6,893 nucleotides of DNA from Bacteroidota bacterium (GCA_015767395.1 JADWMI010000051.1:5206-12098); one strand, 5' to 3'; numbered from the stretch's first letter, positions 1 through 5,661 are shown. Translations and numbers: made by a program. Notes: generated by a model from the sequence alone, not told the origin.

Positions 1-255
1 ATGTGTTTATCAATTCCAGGAAAATTAATAGCAATTACTTCGCAATTAGATGAAACTTTTAGAGTCGGTAAAGTATCGTTTGATGGCATCATTAAAGAAG
101 TTAGTTTAACTTTGGTTCCAGAGGCCAATGTTGGAGATTATGTGTTGGTACACGTTGGTGCAGCCATTTCAACTATTGATGAGGTGGAAGCGAAGAAAAC
201 ATTTGACCTCTTAAAGCAACTCAATGAATTACACGAGCTCGATGATGAGGCATAA
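1..255 (+). CDS. hypC: HypC/HupF-family [NiFe]-hydrogenase maturation chaperone
   Basis: The 84-residue product begins MCLSIPGKL, the hallmark N-terminus of HypC/HupF proteins. In this family Cys2, exposed after removal of Met1, is the essential residue. HypC works in the cytoplasm with HypD, carrying the Fe(CN)2CO unit and delivering it to the hydrogenase large-subunit precursor. The rest fits the small beta-barrel fold: VGKVSFDGIIKEVSLTLVPEANVGDYVLVHVGAAIS at about residues 22-57 includes the usual GDYVLVHVG strand, and a short acidic helix ends the protein. Length is normal for the family. Because Cys2 must follow the initiator Met, the ATG at base 1 is the true start and the gene is complete, although its upstream region is not visible. 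No hypD follows; a terminator comes directly after the stop, so this is probably the last gene of a hydrogenase or hyp operon to the left. That operon is inferred, not seen. Confidence 0.93.
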   Translation: MCLSIPGKLIAITSQLDETFRVGKVSFDGIIKEVSLTLVPEANVGDYVLVHVGAAISTIDEVEAKKTFDLLKQLNELHELDDEA

Positions 256-286
256 AAAAAGAGGTTGTGAAAACAACCTCTTTTTT
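255..286. terminator. Bidirectional intrinsic terminator between convergent genes
   Basis: A perfect 8-bp stem (GAGGTTGT at 261-268, ACAACCTC at 273-280) is closed by a GAAA tetraloop. Six A residues precede it (255-260) and six T residues follow it (281-286), and these can extend the stem to 14 bp. Because the structure is an A-tract, hairpin and T-tract, it can act on both strands. It begins inside the hypC stop codon and lies 20 bp past the stop of the leftward thioredoxin-like gene. Confidence 0.88.
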
Positions 287-306
287 ATATTAAATATAGA
301 ATCCTA

Positions 307-834
307 TTAATCTTCGTAGGAATGTTTATAAGGTTCACCGCTTACAATTTTTAGCATATCATCTTCTACAGTTTCTCTTGGATATTCAACAAATCGTCCC
401 ATTTCAATTCCATTTTTAAAAAATATAAAAGTAGGAACTCTTTCAATATGGTAACCTTTTTGCAAATTATCAGGTGTTTTTTTATCCTCGTTTAAGGTAA
501 CTAATTCTAAATTATCATAGTCAAAATTAGCGCCATCTAATATTTTATAAAATACAGGTGTTTGATCCTGACTATCACTACACCAAGTTCCCATAAAGGC
601 TTTAATAGTAAAGTCTTTTAATAAAGGATCTAGCTCTTTAGCTATATCTTCATTGACTTCATAATTATCATAATTAAATGAAAACCACTCATTGAAGGGC
701 GCTTCCAGAAAGTCATCTTTAGTAGCAATTCCAACTAAATTACCTTCTGCATCTAAAACAGCTGTTGTTTCGAATTGTTGTGCAACACAGTTTAAAGCAA
801 CGATAGTAAATAAACAAAATAGAATTCTTTTCAT
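307..834 (-). CDS. Secreted thioredoxin-fold protein with single-cysteine CSDS motif
   Basis: The product has 175 residues. It starts with a signal peptide (positive MKR, a hydrophobic core at about 4-15, and likely cleavage after Ala18 before QQ), so it probably acts in the periplasm. The mature part has a thioredoxin-like core: the strand FTIKAFMGTW at 75-84, then C85-S-D-S88 where thioredoxins have CxxC, and a cis-Pro element RVPTFIFF with Pro134, followed by the strand ending at GRFVEYP. The resolving cysteine is absent and no other Cys remains in the mature protein, so an ordinary dithiol-disulfide cycle within one molecule is not possible; a monothiol, chaperone or binding role is more likely. 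The ~55 residues between signal peptide and core are not assignable. It lies 34 bp downstream of gpmI on the same strand and may be cotranscribed. The fold is clear; the function is unknown. Confidence 0.85.
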   Translation of the reverse strand: MKRILFCLFTIVALNCVAQQFETTAVLDAEGNLVGIATKDDFLEAPFNEWFSFNYDNYEVNEDIAKELDPLLKDFTIKAFMGTWCSDSQDQTPVFYKILDGANFDYDNLELVTLNEDKKTPDNLQKGYHIERVPTFIFFKNGIEMGRFVEYPRETVEDDMLKIVSGEPYKHSYED

Positions 835-863
835 TATTTTAATTTTAAAACCAGTTAAATGTA

Positions 864-871
864 CAAAATTA
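864..871 (-). promoter_or_regulatory. Possible -7 element for the thioredoxin-like gene
   Basis: Read leftward, the sequence is TAATTTTG, matching the Bacteroidota -7 consensus TAnnTTTG at every fixed position. It overlaps the gpmI stop codon and would give a leader of about 20-25 nt before the start at 834. I see no TTG at the expected -33 distance, so this may be chance in AT-rich DNA. If real, the thioredoxin-like gene could be transcribed independently of gpmI. Confidence 0.3.
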
Positions 872-2386
872 TATCAATGAATGTCTTGTCATTGCTGCTG
901 GTTGTTCTATTCCCATTAATTTTAAAATTGTTGGAGCAATATCACCTAAAACACCATCTTTAATGGCTGTTAAATCTTTATCAATTAAAATAAAAGGAAC
1001 AGGATTTGTTGTGTGTGCAGTATGAGGAGACCCATCAGGATTTTTCATTGTTTCACAATTTCCGTGATCCGCAATTATTAAGGTTGTATAATCGTTTTCA
1101 TTTGCAGCAGTTATAACTTCTTTTACACATTGGTCAACGGCTTCACAAGCTTCAATTGCAGCTTCCATAACACCAGTATGCCCAACCATATCACCATTTG
1201 CAAAGTTTAAACATACAAAATCAACATCACCCTTGTTTAATTCCGGAATAATTGCATCGCGAATTTCAAAAGCACTCATTTCTGGTTGTAAATCGTAAGT
1301 TGCAACTTTTGGAGATGGACATAACAATCTGCTTTCACCTTTAAATTCATCTTCTCTTCCTCCTGAGAAGAAAAATGTAACGTGCGGATATTTTTCAGTT
1401 TCAGCAATTCTTATTTGCTTTTTATTTGCTTTTTCCAATACTTCACCTAAAGTATCTTTTAAATTATCAGTATTATAAATAACTTTAATACCTTTAAAAT
1501 TATCATCATAACTTGTCATTGTAACATAATACAATGGCATTTTTTTCATATTAAATTCAGGAAAATCTTTTTGAGAAAGCACTTCAGTTAATTCACGTCC
1601 TCTATCAGTTCTGTAGTTAAAGAAAATAACAACATCATCTTCTTTAATCTGTGCTTTTGGAGATCCGTTTTCATCAGTCATTATTATTGGTTTGATGAAT
1701 TCATCGGTAACATTGTTAGCATAACTTTTTTCAATACTTTCAATTGCGTTGGTAGATTTTTCTCCAGTTCCATTAACAACAGCATCGTAAGCTATTTTCA
1801 CACGTTCCCATCTGTTATCTCTATCCATAGCGTAATAACGACCTGTAATAGAAGCAACTTCTCCAGTAGTTTTAGCCATATGTTCTTCAACAGCGTTGAT
1901 GAAGAAATTTCCAGATTTTGGATCGCAATCTCTTCCATCAGTAAAAGCATGTAAATACACGTTTTCGGCATTGTTTTCAGCAGCAACATCTAATAAACCT
2001 TTTAAATGGTCTATATGAGAGTGAATACCACCATTTGAAACCAAACCTAATAAATGAATATTTTTATTATTTGCCTTTGCGTAATTAATGGCATCAATTA
2101 ACTCCTTTTCCTGACCTAAGGTTTTGTTTTTAACCGCCATGTTGATTCTAACTAAGTTTTGGTATACAATTCTACCAGCACCTAAATTCATGTGACCAAC
2201 CTCACTATTTCCCATTTGACCTTCTGGAAGTCCAACATGTTCACCGTCAGTACGTAAACTAGCGTTTGCGTATTTAGGGTATAAGCTATCTATATATGAT
2301 GTTTTTGCGTTAAAAATTGCTGAAACTTCTGGATCTTGAGTAATTCCCCATCCATCTAAAATCATTAAAATTACTTTCTTATTCAT
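869..2386 (-). CDS. gpmI: 2,3-bisphosphoglycerate-independent phosphoglycerate mutase
   Basis: This cytosolic glycolytic and gluconeogenic enzyme interconverts 3-phosphoglycerate and 2-phosphoglycerate through a phosphoserine intermediate, using two Mn ions. The 505-residue product has full family length and an intact active site. DGWG with metal ligand Asp11 lies at the N-terminus. The catalytic Ser61 sits in GQMGNSEVGHMNLGAGR. The inserted transferase domain carries GRDCDP (151-156), GRYYAMDRDNRW (182-193) and NYRTDRGRE (257-265). The C-terminal phosphatase-like domain has ETEKYPHVTFFFSGG (329-343), NGDMVGHTG with Asp399 and His403, ADHGN with Asp440 and His441, and SPHTAHTTNPVP with His458. 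These positions run parallel to the characterised Bacillus enzyme with a small constant offset. The ATG at 2386 gives the standard N-terminus. The gene is divergent from the Phe/Tyr operon and heads a two-gene leftward unit. Confidence 0.98.
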   Translation of the reverse strand: MNKKVILMILDGWGITQDPEVSAIFNAKTSYIDSLYPKYANASLRTDGEHVGLPEGQMGNSEVGHMNLGAGRIVYQNLVRINMAVKNKTLGQEKELIDAINYAKANNKNIHLLGLVSNGGIHSHIDHLKGLLDVAAENNAENVYLHAFTDGRDCDPKSGNFFINAVEEHMAKTTGEVASITGRYYAMDRDNRWERVKIAYDAVVNGTGEKSTNAIESIEKSYANNVTDEFIKPIIMTDENGSPKAQIKEDDVVIFFNYRTDRGRELTEVLSQKDFPEFNMKKMPLYYVTMTSYDDNFKGIKVIYNTDNLKDTLGEVLEKANKKQIRIAETEKYPHVTFFFSGGREDEFKGESRLLCPSPKVATYDLQPEMSAFEIRDAIIPELNKGDVDFVCLNFANGDMVGHTGVMEAAIEACEAVDQCVKEVITAANENDYTTLIIADHGNCETMKNPDGSPHTAHTTNPVPFILIDKDLTAIKDGVLGDIAPTILKLMGIEQPAAMTRHSLI

Positions 2387-2413
2387 TCTAAATTGTATTT
2401 AATTTTTGAATGC

Positions 2414-2421
2414 CAAATATA
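2414..2421 (-). promoter_or_regulatory. Probable gpmI promoter, -7 element
   Basis: Read leftward, the sequence is TATATTTG, a full match to the Bacteroidota -7 consensus TAnnTTTG. It would start transcription about 20 nt before the gpmI ATG, a usual distance. A matching TTG at -33 is not evident, which lowers confidence. Confidence 0.45.
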
Positions 2422-2504
2422 CGAAGTATTCATCTTAAGAGGCTTATAGTTAGGTCTTAAATTCTTGTGAAAGTTACTAAAACGATTTAGATTGTATTTG
2501 TTGG

Positions 2505-2522
2505 TTAACGATTTAGCGTTAA
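2505..2522. repeat. Short operator-like inverted repeat
   Basis: The sequence TTAACGATTTAGCGTTAA is a perfect 6-bp inverted repeat (TTAACG and CGTTAA) around a 6-nt centre. Its left arm and centre overlap the second copy of the AACGATTTAG direct repeat, whose first copy is at 2481-2490, so the copies start 26 bp apart. It lies about 120 bp upstream of the operon -33 box. It could bind a regulator, but no known operator consensus is recognised. Confidence 0.35.
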
Positions 2523-2565
2523 GCCTTATGCGTGACTTAAGTTTTAAAAGTCATATCAAAAAGAT

Positions 2566-2603
2566 AATTAATTGCGATAAAAATTATTTTATTGTAATTA
2601 ATT
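2566..2603. repeat. Long imperfect inverted repeat upstream of the Phe/Tyr operon promoter
   Basis: The arms at 2566-2582 and 2587-2603 pair over 17 positions, with 15 Watson-Crick pairs and two G-T pairs, around the 4-nt loop ATTA. It ends about 40 bp before the -33 TTG of the operon promoter. It lacks a following T-tract on the + strand, so it does not look like a terminator. The position suits a protein-binding site, but the AT-rich setting makes palindromes easier to find by chance. Confidence 0.45.
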
Positions 2604-2643
2604 TAACAAAATAGCAATAAATGTGTATTTCTTTAAAAAAATA

Positions 2644-2673
2644 TTGTTTTTTTAAAATTAAAATATACATTTG
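2644..2673 (+). promoter_or_regulatory. Promoter of the Phe/Tyr operon
   Basis: TTG at 2644-2646, a 19-bp spacer and TACATTTG at 2666-2673 match the Bacteroidota housekeeping promoter (-33 TTG, -7 TAnnTTTG) at every fixed position and with standard spacing. The predicted transcription start is around 2678-2682, only 10-14 nt before the ATG of the leader ORF. The transcript would therefore start almost directly with the leader peptide and run through the attenuator before reaching the first enzyme gene. Confidence 0.85.
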
Positions 2674-2691
2674 TCCTTCCAAATTTAGAGA

Positions 2692-2754
2692 ATGAAAACA
2701 TTTAATACATTTAGCAGCTTCTATTTTTACTTTTATTTTAGCAATAAGAGATGA
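2692..2754 (+). CDS. Phe/Tyr-rich attenuator leader peptide
   Basis: This 20-codon ORF, ATG to TGA, lies between the operon promoter and the terminator. Its product has six Phe (residues 4, 7, 10, 12, 14, 16) and three Tyr (11, 13, 15), including the uninterrupted run FYFYFYF at 10-16, and ends SNKR. Nine aromatic residues of twenty, just upstream of genes that make Phe and Tyr, is the signature of a regulatory leader peptide whose translation senses charged tRNA-Phe and tRNA-Tyr. The stop codon overlaps the antiterminator arm at 2753-2760, so a terminating ribosome would cover that arm, while a ribosome stalled in the aromatic run (2719-2739) would leave it free. The peptide itself is not expected to have another function. 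The ORF and its composition are seen directly; the sensing role is inferred from layout and from known phe, trp and his attenuators. Confidence 0.88.
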   Translation: MKTFNTFSSFYFYFYFSNKR

Positions 2755-2798
2755 GGCTTTGTATGTGTTAATTAAACAAAATATAATTTAAAAGTCTC
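2753..2798 (+). promoter_or_regulatory. Antiterminator of the Phe/Tyr attenuator
   Basis: GAGGCTTT at 2753-2760 is an exact copy of the 3' arm of the downstream terminator (2809-2816). It can therefore pair with AAAGTCTC at 2791-2798, the 5' arm of that terminator, with 7 Watson-Crick pairs and one G-U pair. The two structures are mutually exclusive. Stalling at Phe or Tyr codons should favour this pairing and read-through; translation to the leader stop should block it and favour termination. Confidence 0.8.
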
Positions 2799-2822
2799 GA
2801 AAAATTTCGAGGCTTTTTTTTT
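2791..2822 (+). terminator. Attenuator terminator before the prephenate dehydratase gene
   Basis: The arms AAAGTCTCGAAA (2791-2802) and TTTCGAGGCTTT (2805-2816) form a stem with one G-U pair. The realistic core is GUCUCGA with UCGAGGC around a small AU-rich loop. A run of nine T residues follows at 2814-2822. It sits between the operon promoter and the first structural gene, ending 13 bp before that gene's ATG, where a constitutive terminator would silence the operon; it therefore makes sense only as a conditional one. Confidence 0.88.
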
Positions 2823-2835
2823 GATAAATAATAAA

Positions 2836-3654
2836 ATGAAAGTAGCAATACAAGGAATTAGAGGTTCGTTTCACCATATAGTTGCAGAGCAATATTTTGG
2901 TAAAAACATTGATTTAATTGAGTGTTTGTCGTTTTCTGAAATGCCAGAATTACTTCACAAGGAAAAAGCGGATGTATTAATTATGGCAATAGAAAACACC
3001 ATTGCAGGAGCAATATTGCCAAACTATGCTTTGATTGATGATCAGGGTTTATCAATTTGTGGAGAATACCATTTGCCAATTCAACATAATTTAATGGTGT
3101 TGAACGGACAAAAAATTGAGGAAATTAAAGAAGTATATTCACATCCAATGGCATTATTGCAATGTCATAAATTTTTTAAAGCATATCCGCATATAAAATT
3201 GATTGAAGACAAGGATACGGCTTCAGTGGCTAAAAGAATTCACGACCAAAAATTAAAAGGAGTCGGAGCAATTGCCAGTAAATTATCTGCAGAAACATAT
3301 GATTTAACAATCTTGGCGTCAGCAATTCAAACAGTAAAAGAGAATGCAACTCGGTTTTTTATTTTAACAAATGCATCGGAAAAAAATGCTGTTTCTTCCA
3401 ATAAAGCTTCTATCAAATTTATTACAAGTGATGATACTGGTAGCTTGGCAAGTGTTTTAACAATTTTAGCAAAACACGATTTAAATTTGACTAAAATACA
3501 ATCAATGCCAGTTATTGAAACACCTTGGAAATACGCCTTTTTTGCGGATTTTATTTTTAAGAGCTATGCAGATTATTTTAATGCAATGAGTGAAATTAAG
3601 GATAAAGTAGAGATGTTAAAAGTTTTGGGTGAATACAACAAAAGTAAAAGATAA
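2836..3654 (+). CDS. pheA: Prephenate dehydratase with C-terminal ACT domain
   Basis: It converts prephenate to phenylpyruvate, the committed step to phenylalanine. From the ATG at 2836 the product has 272 residues, the usual length for a monofunctional enzyme. The catalytic domain (about 1-178) shows VAIQGIRGSFHHIVAEQYF at the start, AIENTIAGAI at 51-60, SHPMALLQC at 102-110, GVGAIASKLSAE at 142-153 and NATRFFIL at 170-177. Thr172 of TRF matches the essential Thr of the family. An ACT domain follows (about 190-266) with GSLA (202-205) in place of GALV and IQSMP (221-225) in place of ESRP, the motifs linked to Phe feedback binding. There is no chorismate mutase domain. An in-frame TTG at 2821 would add five residues but lies in the terminator T-tract, so I prefer the ATG. 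The stop overlaps the next start by one base. Confidence 0.95.
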   Translation: MKVAIQGIRGSFHHIVAEQYFGKNIDLIECLSFSEMPELLHKEKADVLIMAIENTIAGAILPNYALIDDQGLSICGEYHLPIQHNLMVLNGQKIEEIKEVYSHPMALLQCHKFFKAYPHIKLIEDKDTASVAKRIHDQKLKGVGAIASKLSAETYDLTILASAIQTVKENATRFFILTNASEKNAVSSNKASIKFITSDDTGSLASVLTILAKHDLNLTKIQSMPVIETPWKYAFFADFIFKSYADYFNAMSEIKDKVEMLKVLGEYNKSKR

Positions 3655-4808
3655 TGATACAGAAATCAGATAGGTTAAGTGATGTTCAAGAATACTACTT
3701 CTCAAAAAAGTTGAGAGAAGTTGCTGCTTTGAAAAACGAAGGAAAACCAGTGATTAATATAGCCATTGGAAGTCCAGATTTGCATCCTTCAGCTAAGGTG
3801 ATTGAAGCGATTCAAAGTGCTGTAGAATTGCCTAATGCACACCAATACCAAAGTTACCAAGGGATTCCTGAGTTGAGAGAAGGAATGCGTGATTTTTATA
3901 AAAATAATTACAATGTTGAATTAAATGCCAATACTGAAATTTTACCTCTGATGGGGTCTAAAGAAGGAATTATGCATATTTCAATGGCTTTTTTAAATAA
4001 AGGAGATAAAGTTTTAATTCCAAATCCAGGCTACCCTACATATGCTTCGGTTACAAAATTAGTGGAAGCGGAGCCTGTTTCTTATAATTTAACGGAAGCC
4101 AATAATTGGTTGCCTAATTTTGAGGAATTAGAACAAGAAGATTTAGAAAATGTAAAAATAATGTGGATCAATTACCCACATATGCCAACAGGAGCTGTGG
4201 CTTCAAAAAAAGATTTTGAAAAGCTGATTGCATTTGCGAAAAAACACAATATATTAATTGTAAACGACAATCCTTATAGCTTTATTTTAAACACAAAACC
4301 ACAAAGTATTTTAGGTGTTGATGGGGCAAAAGAAATCGCTATAGAGTTAAACTCTTTAAGTAAAACCTACAATATGGCAGGCTGGCGCGTAGGAATGGTT
4401 GTTGGTGATGCAGCAATTATCAAAACCATTTTACAAGTGAAGAGTAATATGGATTCTGGTATGTTTTTAGGAATTCAAAAAGGAGCTGTTGAAGCTTTAA
4501 AATTATCAAATGATTGGTTTAAAAGCTTGAACGATATTTACTTAAAAAGAAGAAAATTAGTTTGGCAAATATTTGATGCTTTAAACTGTACGTACGATAA
4601 AAATATTGGAGGTCTGTTTGTTTGGGCGAAGATACCTGAAGGAATTACTTCGGAAGAACTTACAGATAAATTGTTGTATGAAAAAGACGTATTTATTACG
4701 CCTGGAACTGTATTTGGTTCAAATGGAGGAGGTTATGTTCGAGCATCATTATGTGTTACCGAGGCCGTTTTAAATGTGGTGTTGAATCGATTAACAGTTA
4801 AGAACTAA
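3654..4808 (+). CDS. PLP-dependent class I/II aminotransferase, probably aromatic
   Basis: The 384-residue product is a complete fold-type I aminotransferase of the aspartate/LL-diaminopimelate type. Seen landmarks are NIAIGSPDL (35-43), GSKEGI with Ser102-Lys103 at the phosphate-binding turn, PNPGYPTY ending at Tyr130, DNPYS with Asp205 and Tyr208, SLSKTYNMAGWRVG with the PLP-binding Lys237 and Arg245, and YVRASL with the carboxylate-binding Arg363. One oddity is NYPHMPTGA (173-181): Met177 occupies the place of the Asn that normally contacts the PLP ring hydroxyl in NPTG. By operon context it most likely transaminates phenylpyruvate and 4-hydroxyphenylpyruvate to Phe and Tyr; prephenate, aspartate or diaminopimelate pathway substrates cannot be excluded from sequence. 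Translation is probably coupled to the preceding gene through the TAATG overlap, and the next gene starts 4 bp after its stop. Confidence 0.92.
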   Translation: MIQKSDRLSDVQEYYFSKKLREVAALKNEGKPVINIAIGSPDLHPSAKVIEAIQSAVELPNAHQYQSYQGIPELREGMRDFYKNNYNVELNANTEILPLMGSKEGIMHISMAFLNKGDKVLIPNPGYPTYASVTKLVEAEPVSYNLTEANNWLPNFEELEQEDLENVKIMWINYPHMPTGAVASKKDFEKLIAFAKKHNILIVNDNPYSFILNTKPQSILGVDGAKEIAIELNSLSKTYNMAGWRVGMVVGDAAIIKTILQVKSNMDSGMFLGIQKGAVEALKLSNDWFKSLNDIYLKRRKLVWQIFDALNCTYDKNIGGLFVWAKIPEGITSEELTDKLLYEKDVFITPGTVFGSNGGGYVRASLCVTEAVLNVVLNRLTVKN

Positions 4809-4812
4809 AAGA

Positions 4813-5661
4813 ATGGAAAAGTTAGTCGTTATTGGTTTGGGTTTAATTGGAGGTTCATTGGCTTTAGATATAAAGTTGCGAATGAAATTCAAAGTGTATG
4901 GAATAGACCAAAATGAGGGTCATATAAAAAAAGCATTGGAGCTTGGTATTATTGATGCAGCAGGAAGTTTTGATGACTTGGCTGGTGCAGCTGTTGTTGT
5001 CATAGCGGTTCCAGTAAATGTAATTCCAAAAGTGGCTTTACAGGTGCTAGATTTGGTAAGTGCAGATGCCATGGTTTTTGATGTAGGTTCTGTGAAAAAT
5101 GAAATTTGTAAAACAATTCATAATCACAAAAACCGTAAAAATTATGTTGCAGCACACCCATTGGCAGGAACAGAATTTTCTGGGCCAGAAGCAGCAATTT
5201 TAAATTTATTTGACGATAAAGTAAACATTATTTGTGAAGCTGATAAAACCGATTGGAGAATCTTAGATAGAGCAATCAGTTTGTTTAAGCAGTTGAATAT
5301 GCGAATAAAAATGATGAATCCAGTAGAACACGATAGGCATATTGCATATGTTTCACATTTATCGCACGTAAGTTCATTTATGTTGGGGAAAACGGTGTTG
5401 GAAATTGAAAAAAACGAGGAAGCAATATTTGATATGGCCAGTACTGGTTTTGCTTCAACGGTTCGTTTGGCGAAAAGTTCAGCAAATACTTGGACACCAA
5501 TATTTTTAGAAAACAAGGATAATTTAATCAAATCTTTAGATGAGTATATTAAAAATCTAAAGGAATTTAAAGAAATGGTTCAAAATGAAGATGCCGAAGC
5601 TTTAAATGAAACCATGAATAACACAAATTATATTAAATCGATTTTAAACGGAATAAAATAG
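4813..5661 (+). CDS. tyrA: Prephenate dehydrogenase
   Basis: It oxidatively decarboxylates prephenate to 4-hydroxyphenylpyruvate, the committed step to tyrosine. The 282-residue product has an N-terminal dinucleotide-binding domain with VIGLGLIGGS (6-15) and an acidic Asp32 after the second strand, suggesting NAD+ rather than NADP+. The active site is visible as DVGSVK (90-95, Ser93), HPLAGTEFSG (115-124, His115 matching the catalytic His of characterised enzymes), EHDRHIAYVSHLSH (172-185) and TVRLAKSSANTW (216-227). The remaining C-terminal part is helical, for dimerisation. There is neither a chorismate mutase nor an ACT domain, so any tyrosine feedback must act differently. Specificity for prephenate over arogenate is assumed from the family. 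It lies 4 bp after the aminotransferase gene and 47 bp before the last gene of the operon. Confidence 0.95.
   Translation: MEKLVVIGLGLIGGSLALDIKLRMKFKVYGIDQNEGHIKKALELGIIDAAGSFDDLAGAAVVVIAVPVNVIPKVALQVLDLVSADAMVFDVGSVKNEICKTIHNHKNRKNYVAAHPLAGTEFSGPEAAILNLFDDKVNIICEADKTDWRILDRAISLFKQLNMRIKMMNPVEHDRHIAYVSHLSHVSSFMLGKTVLEIEKNEEAIFDMASTGFASTVRLAKSSANTWTPIFLENKDNLIKSLDEYIKNLKEFKEMVQNEDAEALNETMNNTNYIKSILNGIK

Larger units (their letters stand above)
2387..2643. other. AT-rich divergent intergenic region upstream of the operon promoter
   Basis: No credible coding sequence is visible on either strand in this stretch. It holds the probable gpmI -7 element near its left end, a 10-bp direct repeat (AACGATTTAG at 2481-2490 and 2507-2516), and two inverted repeats (2505-2522 and 2566-2603). 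These are described separately. No RNA gene fold or known riboswitch consensus is recognisable. Confidence 0.6.

Noticed and set aside
757..834. Lipoprotein signal at Cys16 of the thioredoxin-like protein
   Set aside because: The residues before Cys16 are A-L-N, which do not fit the lipobox, while VAQQ two residues later fits signal peptidase I cleavage.
692..880. 62-codon rightward open frame
   Set aside because: It is antisense to the 5' part of the thioredoxin-like gene and the end of gpmI, with no recognisable protein features.
1798..1989. 63-codon leftward open frame inside gpmI
   Set aside because: It is a shifted frame of gpmI, Leu-rich from codon shadowing, and the gpmI frame is complete and conserved across it.
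2791..2822. The hairpin before pheA as a terminator of an upstream unit
   Set aside because: No rightward gene other than the 20-codon leader lies between it and gpmI, and a promoter sits just upstream, so it must act on the Phe/Tyr operon transcript itself.
2821..2835. TTG start giving prephenate dehydratase five extra residues
   Set aside because: The TTG lies in the T-tract of the terminator and the added residues match nothing in the family; the ATG at 2836 begins exactly at the conserved first strand.
2674..2835. T-box or amino acid riboswitch
   Set aside because: The region is too short for a T-box and has no T-box consensus or recognised aptamer; the aromatic leader ORF explains it better.
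5000..5531. Two leftward open frames of 65 and 129 codons opposite tyrA
   Set aside because: Both are antisense to conserved tyrA coding sequence and show no domain, start context or promoter of their own.
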